Assembly: GCF_014635865.1 (NCBI RefSeq)
Contig: NZ_BMDQ01000001.1
Location: 1,612,001 to 1,676,000 of the forward strand
Direction of reading: 5' to 3'
Source: Winogradskyella haliclonae
Lineage (GTDB): Bacteria; Bacteroidota; Bacteroidia; Flavobacteriales; Flavobacteriaceae
Length of the DNA stretch: 64,000 nt
In this document: positions 26,828 to 35,294 of the stretch, one piece after another
Layout of the letters: each line of letters begins with the position of its first letter
Numbering within the stretch: position 1 is the first letter of the stretch
Notes under the pieces: generated by a model
Databases searched by the model: none
What the model was told of the DNA's origin: nothing
The model's input: the letters and a program-made list of their open reading frames with translations, nothing else
Program-made: the position numbers and the translations under genes

Positions 26828-27868
26828 ATGAAGCAATATATCTATGCCATTTTTTTAATGGCATCAATGGTGCTATGCGCACAAACTAAAGAAAATACAG
26901 ACGAGAATATAGAATTCTTAAAGACAAATAGACCAGATGGGCATGCGCCTATATCTGTAATGGGAGATCATATGCATAACAAAGGCGGTTGGATGTTTTC
27001 TTATCGATACATGTATATGAATATGGAAGATTTAAAACGTGGCTCTGATGATGAAGCTTTTGCTGATGTTTTAGTTCCTAATGGAGGAAATTATATGGTA
27101 ACACCAACAAGTATGCCAATGGGTATGCATATGTTGGGTGCTATGTATGCACCTAGTGATAAGGTTACACTCATGGCTATGTTAAACTATATTGATATGG
27201 AAATGGACCACCTAACAGGAATGGGCGGTACATTTGTGACTAAGTCTAAAGGATTTGGAGATACAAAACTTGCTGTGATGTATCGCTTTTTTAATGCTAA
27301 AAGGCAACAATTACATGGGCAAATAGGAGTGTCATTTCCAACAGGTACTATAGAAAATAAAGATATAACTCCGGCTTCTAGTGGGGTAGAAGTTATATTG
27401 CCTTATCCAATGCAAATTGGCAGTGGTACAATAGATCCAGAATTGGCTTTAACGTATTTGACTCAAGGAGAAAATCTATCTTTTGGTTCTCAGCTTAGAT
27501 GGTTATTTAGGTTAGGAGATAACAATAACAATTATAGATTAGGAAATCGTATAAGTTTTAATAATTGGTTTGCTGTAAAAGCTACAGATTGGTTAAGTTT
27601 TTCTGCTAGATTGGAAGGCGCCATAGTTGGAAAAATCAGCGGCGTAAATCCTGATTTAAACCCAAACATGGTAATTACAGCTGACACTGATAATTCAGGA
27701 GCAAATTTTATTAACTCAGGTTTAGGTTTTAATCTTTATGCACCAAAAGGAGCATTTAAAGACTTTCGTTTAGGCTTTGAGTTTGCATTACCAATTTATC
27801 AAGATGTTAATGGTGTGCAATTGGAAACTAAAGAAACAATAACTCTAGGATTGCAATACGCTTTTTAA
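26828..27868 (+). CDS. Met/His-rich outer-membrane beta-barrel protein, putative metal-linked
   Basis: The 346-residue protein has a signal peptide (MKQYIYAIFLMASMVLCAQ) and a beta-barrel body with a C-terminal LQYAF end. Its mature N-terminal part is very rich in Met and His: ISVMGDHMHNKGGWMFSYRYM, then YMNMEDL, TSMPMGMHMLGAMY and YIDMEMDHLTGMGG. Proteins with this opening are usual in Bacteroidota copper or heavy-metal clusters, from my recollection of the family. Copper handling is therefore an inference. No CusA or CopA gene is in the window. A terminator follows. Confidence 0.75.
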   Translation: MKQYIYAIFLMASMVLCAQTKENTDENIEFLKTNRPDGHAPISVMGDHMHNKGGWMFSYRYMYMNMEDLKRGSDDEAFADVLVPNGGNYMVTPTSMPMGMHMLGAMYAPSDKVTLMAMLNYIDMEMDHLTGMGGTFVTKSKGFGDTKLAVMYRFFNAKRQQLHGQIGVSFPTGTIENKDITPASSGVEVILPYPMQIGSGTIDPELALTYLTQGENLSFGSQLRWLFRLGDNNNNYRLGNRISFNNWFAVKATDWLSFSARLEGAIVGKISGVNPDLNPNMVITADTDNSGANFINSGLGFNLYAPKGAFKDFRLGFEFALPIYQDVNGVQLETKETITLGLQYAF

Positions 27869-27892
27869 TATAAAGACGATATACTAAAAATG

Positions 27893-27929
27893 AAGCGCAG
27901 TTGAAGTTTAACTTAGCTGCGCTTTTTTT
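27893..27929 (+). terminator. Terminator after the Met/His-rich barrel gene
   Basis: AAGCGCAG pairs with CTGCGCTT, with extra pairing inside (AAGTT/AACTT), and is followed by T7. Confidence 0.85.
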
Positions 27930-27935
27930 ATTCTA

Positions 27936-28874
27936 TTATTTAGATAAAGGACTTATAATTTCAACATTTTGAAAAGCAATTGCACCTCTTATGATACCAG
28001 AAATCACATTATGCATTGCATCTATAATTTGCATTTTAAGCTCGCTCTTGTGATAGATAATACTAACTTCTCTTGCAGGAGAAGGTTCAGTAAAGTGCCT
28101 TAGATTTGGACTTAGTTTTTCTCTAAAATCTAATGTATGTAAATAGGGAAGAAGTGTCATACCTAAGCCTTCGTTTGATAACTTTATAAGTGTCTCGATA
28201 CTACCGCTTTCCAATTGAAAGCTATCTTCAGCTTGGTCTTTAAATGTTTTACAAAGATTAATAACACCATCTCTAAAACAATGCCCGTCTTCCAATAAGA
28301 GCATGTCTTCTATTTCTAAATCAGATACCTCGATAGTCTTTTTATCTTTTAGTCTATGATTATCAGGAATGTAAGCTACAAAAGGTTCGTAGTAAAGTAC
28401 ACGTTCTTTTATAGTTTCATTTTCTAGAGGAGTAGCAGCAATAGCAGCATCTAAGTGCCCTTCATTAATACGTGTTAATATTTCTTCTGTAGTAAGCTCT
28501 TCGATTTTGAGCTTTACTTTTGGGTGTTTTTTAATAAAATTCTTTAGAAACATAGGCAATAGCGTTGGCATAACTGTTGGAATAATACCTAGCCTGAACT
28601 CACCGCCTATAAACCCTTTTTGCTGATCTACTATATCTTGAATACGTTCAGCTTCATTAACAATGTTACGTGCTTGAAATACTATTTTTCGACCTACATC
28701 AGTAAGTTCTATTGGTTTTTTTCCTCTATCAAAAATGATAACATCCAGTTCATCTTCCAATTTTTGTATTTGTGTACTCAAGGTCGGTTGAGTTACAAAA
28801 CATTTTTCAGCCGCTTTGGTAAAGTTTTTATGCTCTGCTATTGCTAGCGTATATTTAAGTTGTGTAATAGTCAT
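27936..28874 (-). CDS. oxyR: OxyR-type LysR peroxide regulator
   Basis: The 312-residue LysR protein has an N-terminal helix-turn-helix (FTKAAEKCFVTQPTLSTQIQKL, residues 18-39). The two redox cysteines of OxyR fall in GHCFRDGVINLC at residues 199 and 208, the same numbers as in Escherichia coli. Their oxidation by H2O2 to a disulfide switches the regulator on. ATAG/CTAT half sites in its leader suggest autoregulation. No catalase is in the window, so its targets lie elsewhere. Confidence 0.93.
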   Translation of the reverse strand: MTITQLKYTLAIAEHKNFTKAAEKCFVTQPTLSTQIQKLEDELDVIIFDRGKKPIELTDVGRKIVFQARNIVNEAERIQDIVDQQKGFIGGEFRLGIIPTVMPTLLPMFLKNFIKKHPKVKLKIEELTTEEILTRINEGHLDAAIAATPLENETIKERVLYYEPFVAYIPDNHRLKDKKTIEVSDLEIEDMLLLEDGHCFRDGVINLCKTFKDQAEDSFQLESGSIETLIKLSNEGLGMTLLPYLHTLDFREKLSPNLRHFTEPSPAREVSIIYHKSELKMQIIDAMHNVISGIIRGAIAFQNVEIISPLSK

Positions 28875-28889
28875 AAGTATTTATTTAGA

Positions 28890-28924
28890 CTATAAAAATA
28901 GTAAAAACTATTCATTTTAACTAT
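28890..28924. promoter_or_regulatory. OxyR-like half sites in the oxyR leader
   Basis: CTAT at 28890, ATAG at 28898, CTAT at 28908 and CTAT at 28921 lie in one 35-base stretch, and 28897-28912 is a palindrome (AATAGT, four A, ACTATT). The E. coli site has ATAG/CTAT tetranucleotides about 10-11 bases apart. Spacing here is 8-13 and not exact, so this is suggestive only. Confidence 0.4.
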
Positions 28925-28929
28925 TGCAC

Positions 28930-28958
28930 AAAAAAGCCGCAAATTATTGCAGCTTTTA
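28930..28958 (-). terminator. Terminator of the DUF2141 gene
   Basis: AAAAGC-GCAA pairs with TTGC-GCTTTT across one mismatch, with a four-base loop and a T run on the minus strand. It lies 26 bases beyond the DUF2141 stop. Confidence 0.7.
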
Positions 28959-28983
28959 AATGATGATTGATGAGTTGTATTTT

Positions 28984-29397
28984 TTAGAATCTGATGTTGA
29001 GTTCTAAATCTTTATCTGCTACAGTAAATTTAGCATCGGAAAACTGTGGAGGTCCAAAGTTCATAACATTGTTAGATGCGCCGTAAGCTTCTAGTGGCAT
29101 TCCATTTTCTCTGAAGTCCATTTTGCCATTGTTATTAGCATCATGACTTCCTAATACTGCGTATTCTCCAGGTGTTACGTTTTCAAAAGTGATTGTTACT
29201 TTATTGTTTTCAATTTTTGAAGTTTTTCCTTGTATAGGAGCAGCCTTCATAAAAGTGCTTTCTGTATGTAAAGCCATGGATACAACACCATTATTATTGG
29301 CAACATTATCTACAGTTACAGTAATGGTAATACCTTCTTGAGCGATGGTTAATAATGAGGAAAATACAAAGGCGATTGTTAAAATTAAATTTTTCAT
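28984..29397 (-). CDS. Secreted DUF2141 protein
   Basis: The 137-residue protein has a signal peptide (MKNLILTIAFVFSSLLTIAQ) and the DUF2141 pattern: ITVTVDNVANNNGVVSMALH, ITFENVTPGEYAVLGSHDAN, NNGKMDFRENGMPLEAYGAS and FGPPQFSDAKF. The NNGKMDFxxxGxPxE loop looks like a calcium-binding type site. Its function is unknown; family members are usually periplasmic. It is monocistronic, divergent from nothing and separate from oxyR. Confidence 0.92.
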   Translation of the reverse strand: MKNLILTIAFVFSSLLTIAQEGITITVTVDNVANNNGVVSMALHTESTFMKAAPIQGKTSKIENNKVTITFENVTPGEYAVLGSHDANNNGKMDFRENGMPLEAYGASNNVMNFGPPQFSDAKFTVADKDLELNIRF

Positions 29398-29561
29398 GAT
29401 TGAATGATTTTTATGGTTTATGTGTTATTGATGATTCAAATATCCAATAAAATTCAAGCTGAAAATAATCTTACTTACCGAATTGTAATTTTTCTATGAT
29501 GAAATGTAAAAAGCATCAACTTCAATGAAATTAATGCTTCTAAATCTTATATAGGTGATGT

Positions 29562-30308
29562 TTAATTTCGCCCAGCCATAACGCCTCCATCGGTATCCCA
29601 TATAGCTCCTGTTACCCATGATGCTTTATCAGATAATAGAAATGTGATACTTTCTGCTACATCTTGAGCTGTTCCGTTTCTTCCAATAGGATGAAAGTTA
29701 TTAAAACCTTCTAATGCCTTTTCTGCTTCAGCTTTACCTCCAAATACACTATGATATACTGGAGTACTTACGACTGCAGGAGATACAGCATTTACTCTAA
29801 TGTTATGCTCGGATAGTTCCATAGCTAGGTGTTGAGTCAAAGAATGTAATCCTGCTTTTTGCATAGAATATGCAGATGAAGGCGTTGCTTTAACTGCTTG
29901 TTTTGCCCACATAGAGCCTACATTAACTATAGCACCACCGTTAGTTTCTTTCATTTTTTTAGCACTCGATTGTGTTGCAAAAAAGAAACCTCTGTTTAGG
30001 TCTAGATAAGAATCATAATCTTTTTTTGTATGATCAAGAAATGATTTAGGACCAAAAATACCTGAAGCATTTACTAAATAATCCAGTTTATCTAAGCTTT
30101 CAATTTTTTTTGATAATGCATCTATATCATCAGCATTGGTTATGTCTATTTTATGCTTCAGTAAATTTGATTGATCTTCAATTTTGTCAGGGTTTCTTCC
30201 TACAATGTGTACGGTTGCACCGTTTTTTAATAGTTGTTTAGCTGTGGCGTAACCTATGCCACTAGTTCCTCCAATTATAAGAGCAGTTTTGTTTTCAAAT
30301 GGTTTCAT
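29562..30308 (-). CDS. Short-chain dehydrogenase/reductase
   Basis: The 248-residue cytosolic oxidoreductase has the NAD(P) motif [13 protein letters not shown] at residues 11-23. The catalytic Ser region is NVGSMWAKQ and the Tyr-Lys pair lies in SAYSMQKAG near residue 144-148. It closes with the typical SDR ending [15 protein letters not shown]. The substrate is not inferable. The TetR gene lies 64 bases upstream on the same strand and an operator sits between them, so expression is probably released by a ligand of that regulator. Confidence 0.93.
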   Translation of the reverse strand: MKPFENKTALIIGGTSGIGYATAKQLLKNGATVHIVGRNPDKIEDQSNLLKHKIDITNADDIDALSKKIESLDKLDYLVNASGIFGPKSFLDHTKKDYDSYLDLNRGFFFATQSSAKKMKETNGGAIVNVGSMWAKQAVKATPSSAYSMQKAGLHSLTQHLAMELSEHNIRVNAVSPAVVSTPVYHSVFGGKAEAEKALEGFNNFHPIGRNGTAQDVAESITFLLSDKASWVTGAIWDTDGGVMAGRN

Positions 30309-30335
30309 TTATTATTTGTTTTAAAATTAGTAAAT

Positions 30336-30353
30336 AGACAGACAAGTCAGTCT
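30336..30353. promoter_or_regulatory. TetR-type operator upstream of the SDR gene
   Basis: AGAC-a-GAC-aa-GTC-a-GTCT is an almost perfect inverted repeat with the geometry of TetR-family operators. It lies 28 bases before the SDR start and shares GACAAGTCxGTCT with the site at 30961-30980. Confidence 0.65.
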
Positions 30354-30372
30354 TTATTAAAGTAAATTTTTT

Positions 30373-30933
30373 TTATATTAGTTGTTCGCAAATAGATTTA
30401 GCCGATTGTATTGGCCATGGATTGTCTTGCAAATGACTTTCTGAAATAGCACCTTCATATAAAATGAATATTTGTTTAGCTATTTTAAAGCTTTCATCTT
30501 TTGTATACCCTTTTAAATTGTCTTGAACTAGATCACTTATAAATTCTATCAATGCCTCTTTTTGAGCTACTATTTCGTTTCTAATGGCAACATTAGATTT
30601 TGGAATCTCAGACACTGTATTAATGCACCAACAGCCATTAAATTCCTTGGAGCTGTAGAATGATTGAAGAAAATCAAAAAGGCCTAATAACTTTTGTTTA
30701 CCAATGGTTTTAGCATTTATAAATGTTTTTAAATCTTCTGTAAAACCTTGATTTTTGTACTTTAAATAGGCAATACAAATATCTTCCTTAGACTTAAAAT
30801 GATTGTAAAGTGTTGCCTTTGCAATATTTGCTTCTTTAATTATTTCATTTATTCCGGTACGATTATAGCCGTTTTTATAAAACAAATTAGAAGCTGTTTC
30901 TATAATATGTTGTTTAACTAAAGCACGTTTCAT
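30373..30933 (-). CDS. TetR/AcrR-family regulator
   Basis: From the ATG at 30933 the protein has 186 residues. The helix-turn-helix is at residues about 10-55 (IETASNLFYKNGYNRTGINE, IIKEANIAKATLYNHFKSKE), followed by an all-helical ligand domain with WCINTVSEIP. An in-frame upstream ATG at 30969 is rejected because the reading would run through the operator. It probably represses itself and the SDR gene, since both have the same operator core. Confidence 0.93.
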   Translation of the reverse strand: MKRALVKQHIIETASNLFYKNGYNRTGINEIIKEANIAKATLYNHFKSKEDICIAYLKYKNQGFTEDLKTFINAKTIGKQKLLGLFDFLQSFYSSKEFNGCWCINTVSEIPKSNVAIRNEIVAQKEALIEFISDLVQDNLKGYTKDESFKIAKQIFILYEGAISESHLQDNPWPIQSAKSICEQLI

Positions 30934-30960
30934 TTTACAAATATAAGCAAATTCTACAAA

Positions 30961-30980
30961 AATAGACAAGTCTGTCTATT
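30961..30980. promoter_or_regulatory. TetR-type operator in the regulator's own leader
   Basis: AATAGACA and TGTCTATT are perfect complements around AGTC. The site shares the core GACAAGTCxGTCT with the operator before the SDR gene. It is squeezed between the tetR start and the DUF58 stop (30982). Confidence 0.65.
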
Positions 30981-30981
30981 T

Positions 30982-32313
30982 CTATAATAAACCTCTGGCT
31001 TTAATCTCTAAATACTTGTTAATTGTATTCACTGTTAAATGCTCTGGAGCCGTTAAGATAGTTTGTATGCCATATTTATGTAACTCATTGACAATAAGCT
31101 TTTTTTCATAGATAAATTTTTCGGCAATTGTTTTTTGAAAAATTTGATATGTTGTTTCGGCCTTATCTTTTGTAAGCTGATGTAGCTCGGTATTTTCAAA
31201 AAAGATAACCACTAATAGATGATTTTTTGCAATAGCTTGCAAATATGGTAATTGGCGATGTAAGGCGTCTAAAGTTTCAAAATTTGTATACAGTAATAAT
31301 AAGCTTCGTTGTGTTATACTTCGTTTAACATCTACATAGAGTCTTGCAAAGTCAGACTCAGAGAAATCTGTATCTACATTATAAAGTGTCTCTAAAATGT
31401 TATTCATTTGCGAAGGTCGCCGCTCTGCAATAACTCTATTTTCCACCTTACGAGAAAAAGTAAACATTCCAGCTTTATCTTGCTTTTTTAAGGCAACATT
31501 ACTAATTACCAATGTGGCATTAATGGCATAGTCTAATAGGTTTAAGCCTTTAAAAGGCATTTTCATGGCGCGCCCTTTATCAATAACACTGTAAATTGGT
31601 TGAGAGCGTTCGTCTTGAAACTGATTTACCATTAATTGGTTACGCTTTGCTGTGGCTTTCCAATTAATGTTTCTTATATCATCGCCCATGACATAGTCTT
31701 TGATCTGCTCAAATTCCATAGTATGTCCAATACGTCTTATTTTTTTAAGACCATATTCAAATAACTTATTAGAAAAAGCTAAAAGCATAAACTTACGTAA
31801 CTGTAAAAAAGATGGATAATTGGGTACCATAGCATCTTTACCAAATTGAAATCTTCGTGTGACTAATTTTATAGGCGTGTTTACATAAATGTTCAGGTTG
31901 CCAAAATAGTATTCACCACGTTCTAATGGTCTAAGCGTATATGTAATCTTCTTTTTTTCTTGGGCTTTTAAATAGGTTTCAATTTCAAAATCACGTTTTT
32001 GGTATTGAAACGGTAGTTCGTCAATGAGTAAGAGTTCAGCATTGTAATTGTAACTATTGTTTAATGTAATTTCTATTGGATTATCATCACCATTACTAAG
32101 TTTCTCGGGTAATATTCGAATGGCATTAATTCCTTTTTGTTTATACAATAAAATCAAGTCTATAACGACCAAAGCTAATGCAACATAGAATAGCATTTTT
32201 ACAATAGCGAATAATCCAGGGAATAGGTAGGCTATAATATAAAGGCCAACTAATATACCAACTATTGTAAAAAAGCGGGAAGTTAAATAGGTATGTTTAA
32301 ACAAACGTTTCAC
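30982..32313 (-). CDS. DUF58 protein of the MoxR/BatA-type module
   Basis: The 443-residue protein has two hydrophobic helices at the N-terminus (FFTIVGILVGLYIIAYLFPG, MLFYVALALVVIDLILLY). The DUF58 signature follows near residue 205 (DYVMGDDIRNINWKATAKRN) and a von Willebrand A-like region after it (QPIYSVIDKGRAMKM). Its role is likely in assembly or regulation of an envelope function with the MoxR ATPase. It is the last gene of a six-gene operon and overlaps moxR by one base. Confidence 0.9.
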   Translation of the reverse strand: MKRLFKHTYLTSRFFTIVGILVGLYIIAYLFPGLFAIVKMLFYVALALVVIDLILLYKQKGINAIRILPEKLSNGDDNPIEITLNNSYNYNAELLLIDELPFQYQKRDFEIETYLKAQEKKKITYTLRPLERGEYYFGNLNIYVNTPIKLVTRRFQFGKDAMVPNYPSFLQLRKFMLLAFSNKLFEYGLKKIRRIGHTMEFEQIKDYVMGDDIRNINWKATAKRNQLMVNQFQDERSQPIYSVIDKGRAMKMPFKGLNLLDYAINATLVISNVALKKQDKAGMFTFSRKVENRVIAERRPSQMNNILETLYNVDTDFSESDFARLYVDVKRSITQRSLLLLYTNFETLDALHRQLPYLQAIAKNHLLVVIFFENTELHQLTKDKAETTYQIFQKTIAEKFIYEKKLIVNELHKYGIQTILTAPEHLTVNTINKYLEIKARGLL

Positions 32314-33374
32314 TATCTAGGAATCTCAATTGTTTCAAGTATTTGATCTACAACTTTATCTACTGTGAAGGCTTCCATTTCTCTTTCAGGTGTTAATACT
32401 AATCTGTGTTGTAAAACAGCTTTTGTACAGCGCTTAATATCATCTGGTGTTACAAAATCACGACCATTGATTGCTGCATTTGCTTTAGATGCATTTAAAA
32501 TAGCCAAAGATGCTCTCGGAGAAGCGCCAAGATACAAGTTGGCATTGGTTCTGGTATTATGAACAATAGAGGCAATGTAATTCAATAAATTATCTTCTAC
32601 GACAACTTGTTTGATAAGCTGTTGGTAGTTTATAATATTTTCTGAAGACAGTACAGCGGCAATACTATCAAAATCCATTTTGTCTTGACGGCTATGATTG
32701 TCTGTTAAAATCTGAACCTCATTTTCTAAAGTAGGGTAGTCTACATTAATCTTAAATAAGAAACGGTCTAATTGTGCTTCGGGTAAGCGATATGTCCCTT
32801 CTTGTTCTATTGGGTTTTGTGTCGCAAATACCAAGAAAGGTGCTGACATTTTGTATTCTGTACCATCCATAGTTATTTGTCGTTCTGCCATCACTTCAAA
32901 AAGTGCAGCTTGCGTTTTTGCTGGAGCTCTATTAATCTCATCGATAAGAACTATGTTAGAGAAAATAGGCCCCTTTTTGTATTCAAAATCATTGGTTTTG
33001 ACATTAAAAACAGAAGTTCCTAAAATATCACTAGGCATTAAATCTGGTGTAAATTGTATGCGACTAAAATCTACAGCCATAGTTTTTGCTAACAGTTTTG
33101 CAGTAACTGTTTTAGCAACACCAGGAACACCTTCTATTAATGCGTGACCGTTAGTAAGAATAGAAATAATGAGTAGCTCTATCATTTCGTTTTGACCTAC
33201 TATAATTTTTGCTATTTCGTTTTTAATGTGCTTAACACTATCTTGAAGTGGTTTGAGGTCGATACGACTTTCAAAAGTTTGTGCGTCTTGCTGTTGCTCA
33301 TTATTTTGAGCTATTGTTTCTTCTTGCTGCGGTTTTGTATTCTCAGCTTCTGGTGATGTATTTTGTTCTTCCAT
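32313..33374 (-). CDS. MoxR-family AAA+ ATPase
   Basis: The 353-residue protein has the Walker A GVPGVAKTVTAK near residue 85, Walker B VLIDEINRAPAKTQAALFE near residue 145, and sensor 1 FATQNPIEQEGTYRLPEAQ near residue 185. The first 45 residues are Gln/Glu-rich and disordered. MoxR ATPases act as chaperones with DUF58 or VWA partners. It overlaps both its neighbours by one base, which suggests fixed stoichiometry. Confidence 0.95.
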   Translation of the reverse strand: MEEQNTSPEAENTKPQQEETIAQNNEQQQDAQTFESRIDLKPLQDSVKHIKNEIAKIIVGQNEMIELLIISILTNGHALIEGVPGVAKTVTAKLLAKTMAVDFSRIQFTPDLMPSDILGTSVFNVKTNDFEYKKGPIFSNIVLIDEINRAPAKTQAALFEVMAERQITMDGTEYKMSAPFLVFATQNPIEQEGTYRLPEAQLDRFLFKINVDYPTLENEVQILTDNHSRQDKMDFDSIAAVLSSENIINYQQLIKQVVVEDNLLNYIASIVHNTRTNANLYLGASPRASLAILNASKANAAINGRDFVTPDDIKRCTKAVLQHRLVLTPEREMEAFTVDKVVDQILETIEIPR

Positions 33375-34573
33375 TAGAAATTATTTTTCGTAAATGTTTC
33401 AATTTTTTTATTCAATTCTACAAGTTCTGTTTCAGTATGAAAAGTTTTGGATTTTAGATATAATAAATAGTCAACAATAGCTTTAGAATCTTCTTTTGTG
33501 TTAGCTGATTTTAGTGCGAGTTTTTCAATAAAACTTGCGTTGAGATTATTGGTATCTAAAAAATATTTTGTTCGTACAAATTCTAAGAAGTACTGAATCT
33601 TTTTTGAAATGATATTAGTAAAGTCTCCGTGTTGGTAGTAGAGCTCTCCTATGGTTTGAGTAAACTCTACAGTAGTGTTTTCTAACTTTTCTACAACAGG
33701 TATAATTCTTTGTGTACGCTTTCCTTTAAAAATCACAAATAAAATTAAGCTAAACATGCTAATATAAAATGCCCATTTTAGTGCTGGACTAGCTAAAATA
33801 TATCGCAAAGGACTAGTGATTATTTTTCGACCACTTTTATAATAATTGTCCCAAATGATTTGTTGCTTAGGTAAGTAGGATAATACTGTTGCAGTATAAT
33901 CTTCGTTGCCATTCAAAATATGGTAATTAGTAAAAGCATATGGATTGGTATGTATATAGAAAGCGCCACCGTTTTCACCAAATTTAGTCTTGATAAAATT
34001 TGGATGTGATTCATCTTCGTCTTCAATAGACATTGTTCCCAAAATAGTTGTGTTTAATGTATCTACTGATGTGATGTAAGCATTTTCGATGACATCTTCA
34101 AAGAGACGATTACTCTCCTCTTGACTTGGACTAGTAAATTCATTATTTGCTGGTTCTTTTAACAAACCAGAATAATCCATCTTTATATTTAAATTTAATG
34201 TATCTGCTAAATTGCCATATAACGTCTTGCTGCTTAAAAAAACGCTATTTCCATCGTCTACAAAATCCATTAAGGCATCTGCATCTTGTTCAGTAAGTCC
34301 TACATATCCATTGATAATGAAGAGAGATTGCTTTTTGTCGGAGATTTCTTTGTTATTAAGGTATAAGAAAATAGATTCGGTATTTTCTAAAACATCACCA
34401 TCACTAAAGGTTTTAAGTTCATTAAATAGCACGTAACAACCTAAAGGAATTTTATCTGCAGCGGAGTAGGAGTCACGCCAATTTAGGGGTTTTGGCTTTG
34501 TGACTTCAGCAATCATCATTAATAAGATAACCGCTGAAATAACATACAATGCAATTTTTGAGCGTTTATCCAT
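33374..34573 (-). CDS. DUF4350-family membrane protein
   Basis: The 399-residue protein has an N-terminal transmembrane helix (residues 7-24) and a second near residue 275-295. Between them is the DUF4350 region (RDSYSAADKIPLGCYVLFNEL, and FVDDGNSVFLSSKTLYGNL), which resembles a glutamine-amidotransferase fold, as in GldG-type proteins. Its cytosolic tail is helical. It overlaps the DUF4129 gene by 8 bases and moxR by one. The function is unknown, but the placement is standard for DUF58/MoxR modules. Confidence 0.87.
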   Translation of the reverse strand: MDKRSKIALYVISAVILLMMIAEVTKPKPLNWRDSYSAADKIPLGCYVLFNELKTFSDGDVLENTESIFLYLNNKEISDKKQSLFIINGYVGLTEQDADALMDFVDDGNSVFLSSKTLYGNLADTLNLNIKMDYSGLLKEPANNEFTSPSQEESNRLFEDVIENAYITSVDTLNTTILGTMSIEDEDESHPNFIKTKFGENGGAFYIHTNPYAFTNYHILNGNEDYTATVLSYLPKQQIIWDNYYKSGRKIITSPLRYILASPALKWAFYISMFSLILFVIFKGKRTQRIIPVVEKLENTTVEFTQTIGELYYQHGDFTNIISKKIQYFLEFVRTKYFLDTNNLNASFIEKLALKSANTKEDSKAIVDYLLYLKSKTFHTETELVELNKKIETFTKNNF

Positions 34574-35294
34574 TAGACTTAAGTTTTATGAGTTGATTAA
34601 AGTCGTTTTTATTTTGATTAAAATCAGTTTCATTAATAGGAAACTCGCCATACCAAACATAATCGTATATGTATGAGGCACGTTTAAATAGAGACTTAAC
34701 TTGGTTATCTTTTATTTCGCGCAGATAATCGTTATTAGTTTTGTCAAAATGCCATTCTATAACACCTTTAGCACTTAATGCTTTTAAAGATTTTAGGTAC
34801 ATATAACGTGTCGCTAGTCTAAAATTGTTTTCTTTTAGGGCATTACTAATGAGCGTATCAAAATCAATGGTTTCAATATTTTCTTCAATATAATTAAAGC
34901 CATCAATTGTTTTGTTTTCAGTTTTAAAAACAGAACTTACAGGGTTTTCTAAAAGAAATTTAATCAGTAGATAAAGGACACCACAGCCTAAAAGGCCATA
35001 GATAATGTATTCTAATGTTTTGTAATTTATATAACTAATATCTATACCAAACAAATCTCGAAGCCATCCAAAAAACTTTCGTAATACTTGCTGAACTAGA
35101 TTAACACCGCCTGTATCATTTATTGAATAGTTAAAGTCGTTACCTGAGTAACGTTCTGAAAGACCTTCTTTAAAAGGTGTAATATCTATACTTGAAGAAT
35201 CTAGGGCAACTTCCTTTACGGATTCTTGTGCGCTCAAAGCTATTGAAGAAACTAAACCTAAAGCGGTAATGTATTTAGTTTTTAGACTATTCAT
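34566..35294 (-). CDS. DUF4129-family membrane protein
   Basis: The 242-residue protein has a signal-like N-terminus, one transmembrane helix near residues 88-110 (LEYIIYGLLGCGVLYLLIKF) and a C-terminal DUF4129 domain (LATRYMYLKSLKALSAKGV, IEWHFDKTNNDYL, YIYDYVWYGEFPI). It is always found with MoxR/DUF58 partners in Bacteroidota and Actinobacteria; the role is unknown. It overlaps its upstream neighbour by 8 bases and its downstream one by 8. Confidence 0.88.
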   Translation of the reverse strand: MNSLKTKYITALGLVSSIALSAQESVKEVALDSSSIDITPFKEGLSERYSGNDFNYSINDTGGVNLVQQVLRKFFGWLRDLFGIDISYINYKTLEYIIYGLLGCGVLYLLIKFLLENPVSSVFKTENKTIDGFNYIEENIETIDFDTLISNALKENNFRLATRYMYLKSLKALSAKGVIEWHFDKTNNDYLREIKDNQVKSLFKRASYIYDYVWYGEFPINETDFNQNKNDFNQLIKLKSNG

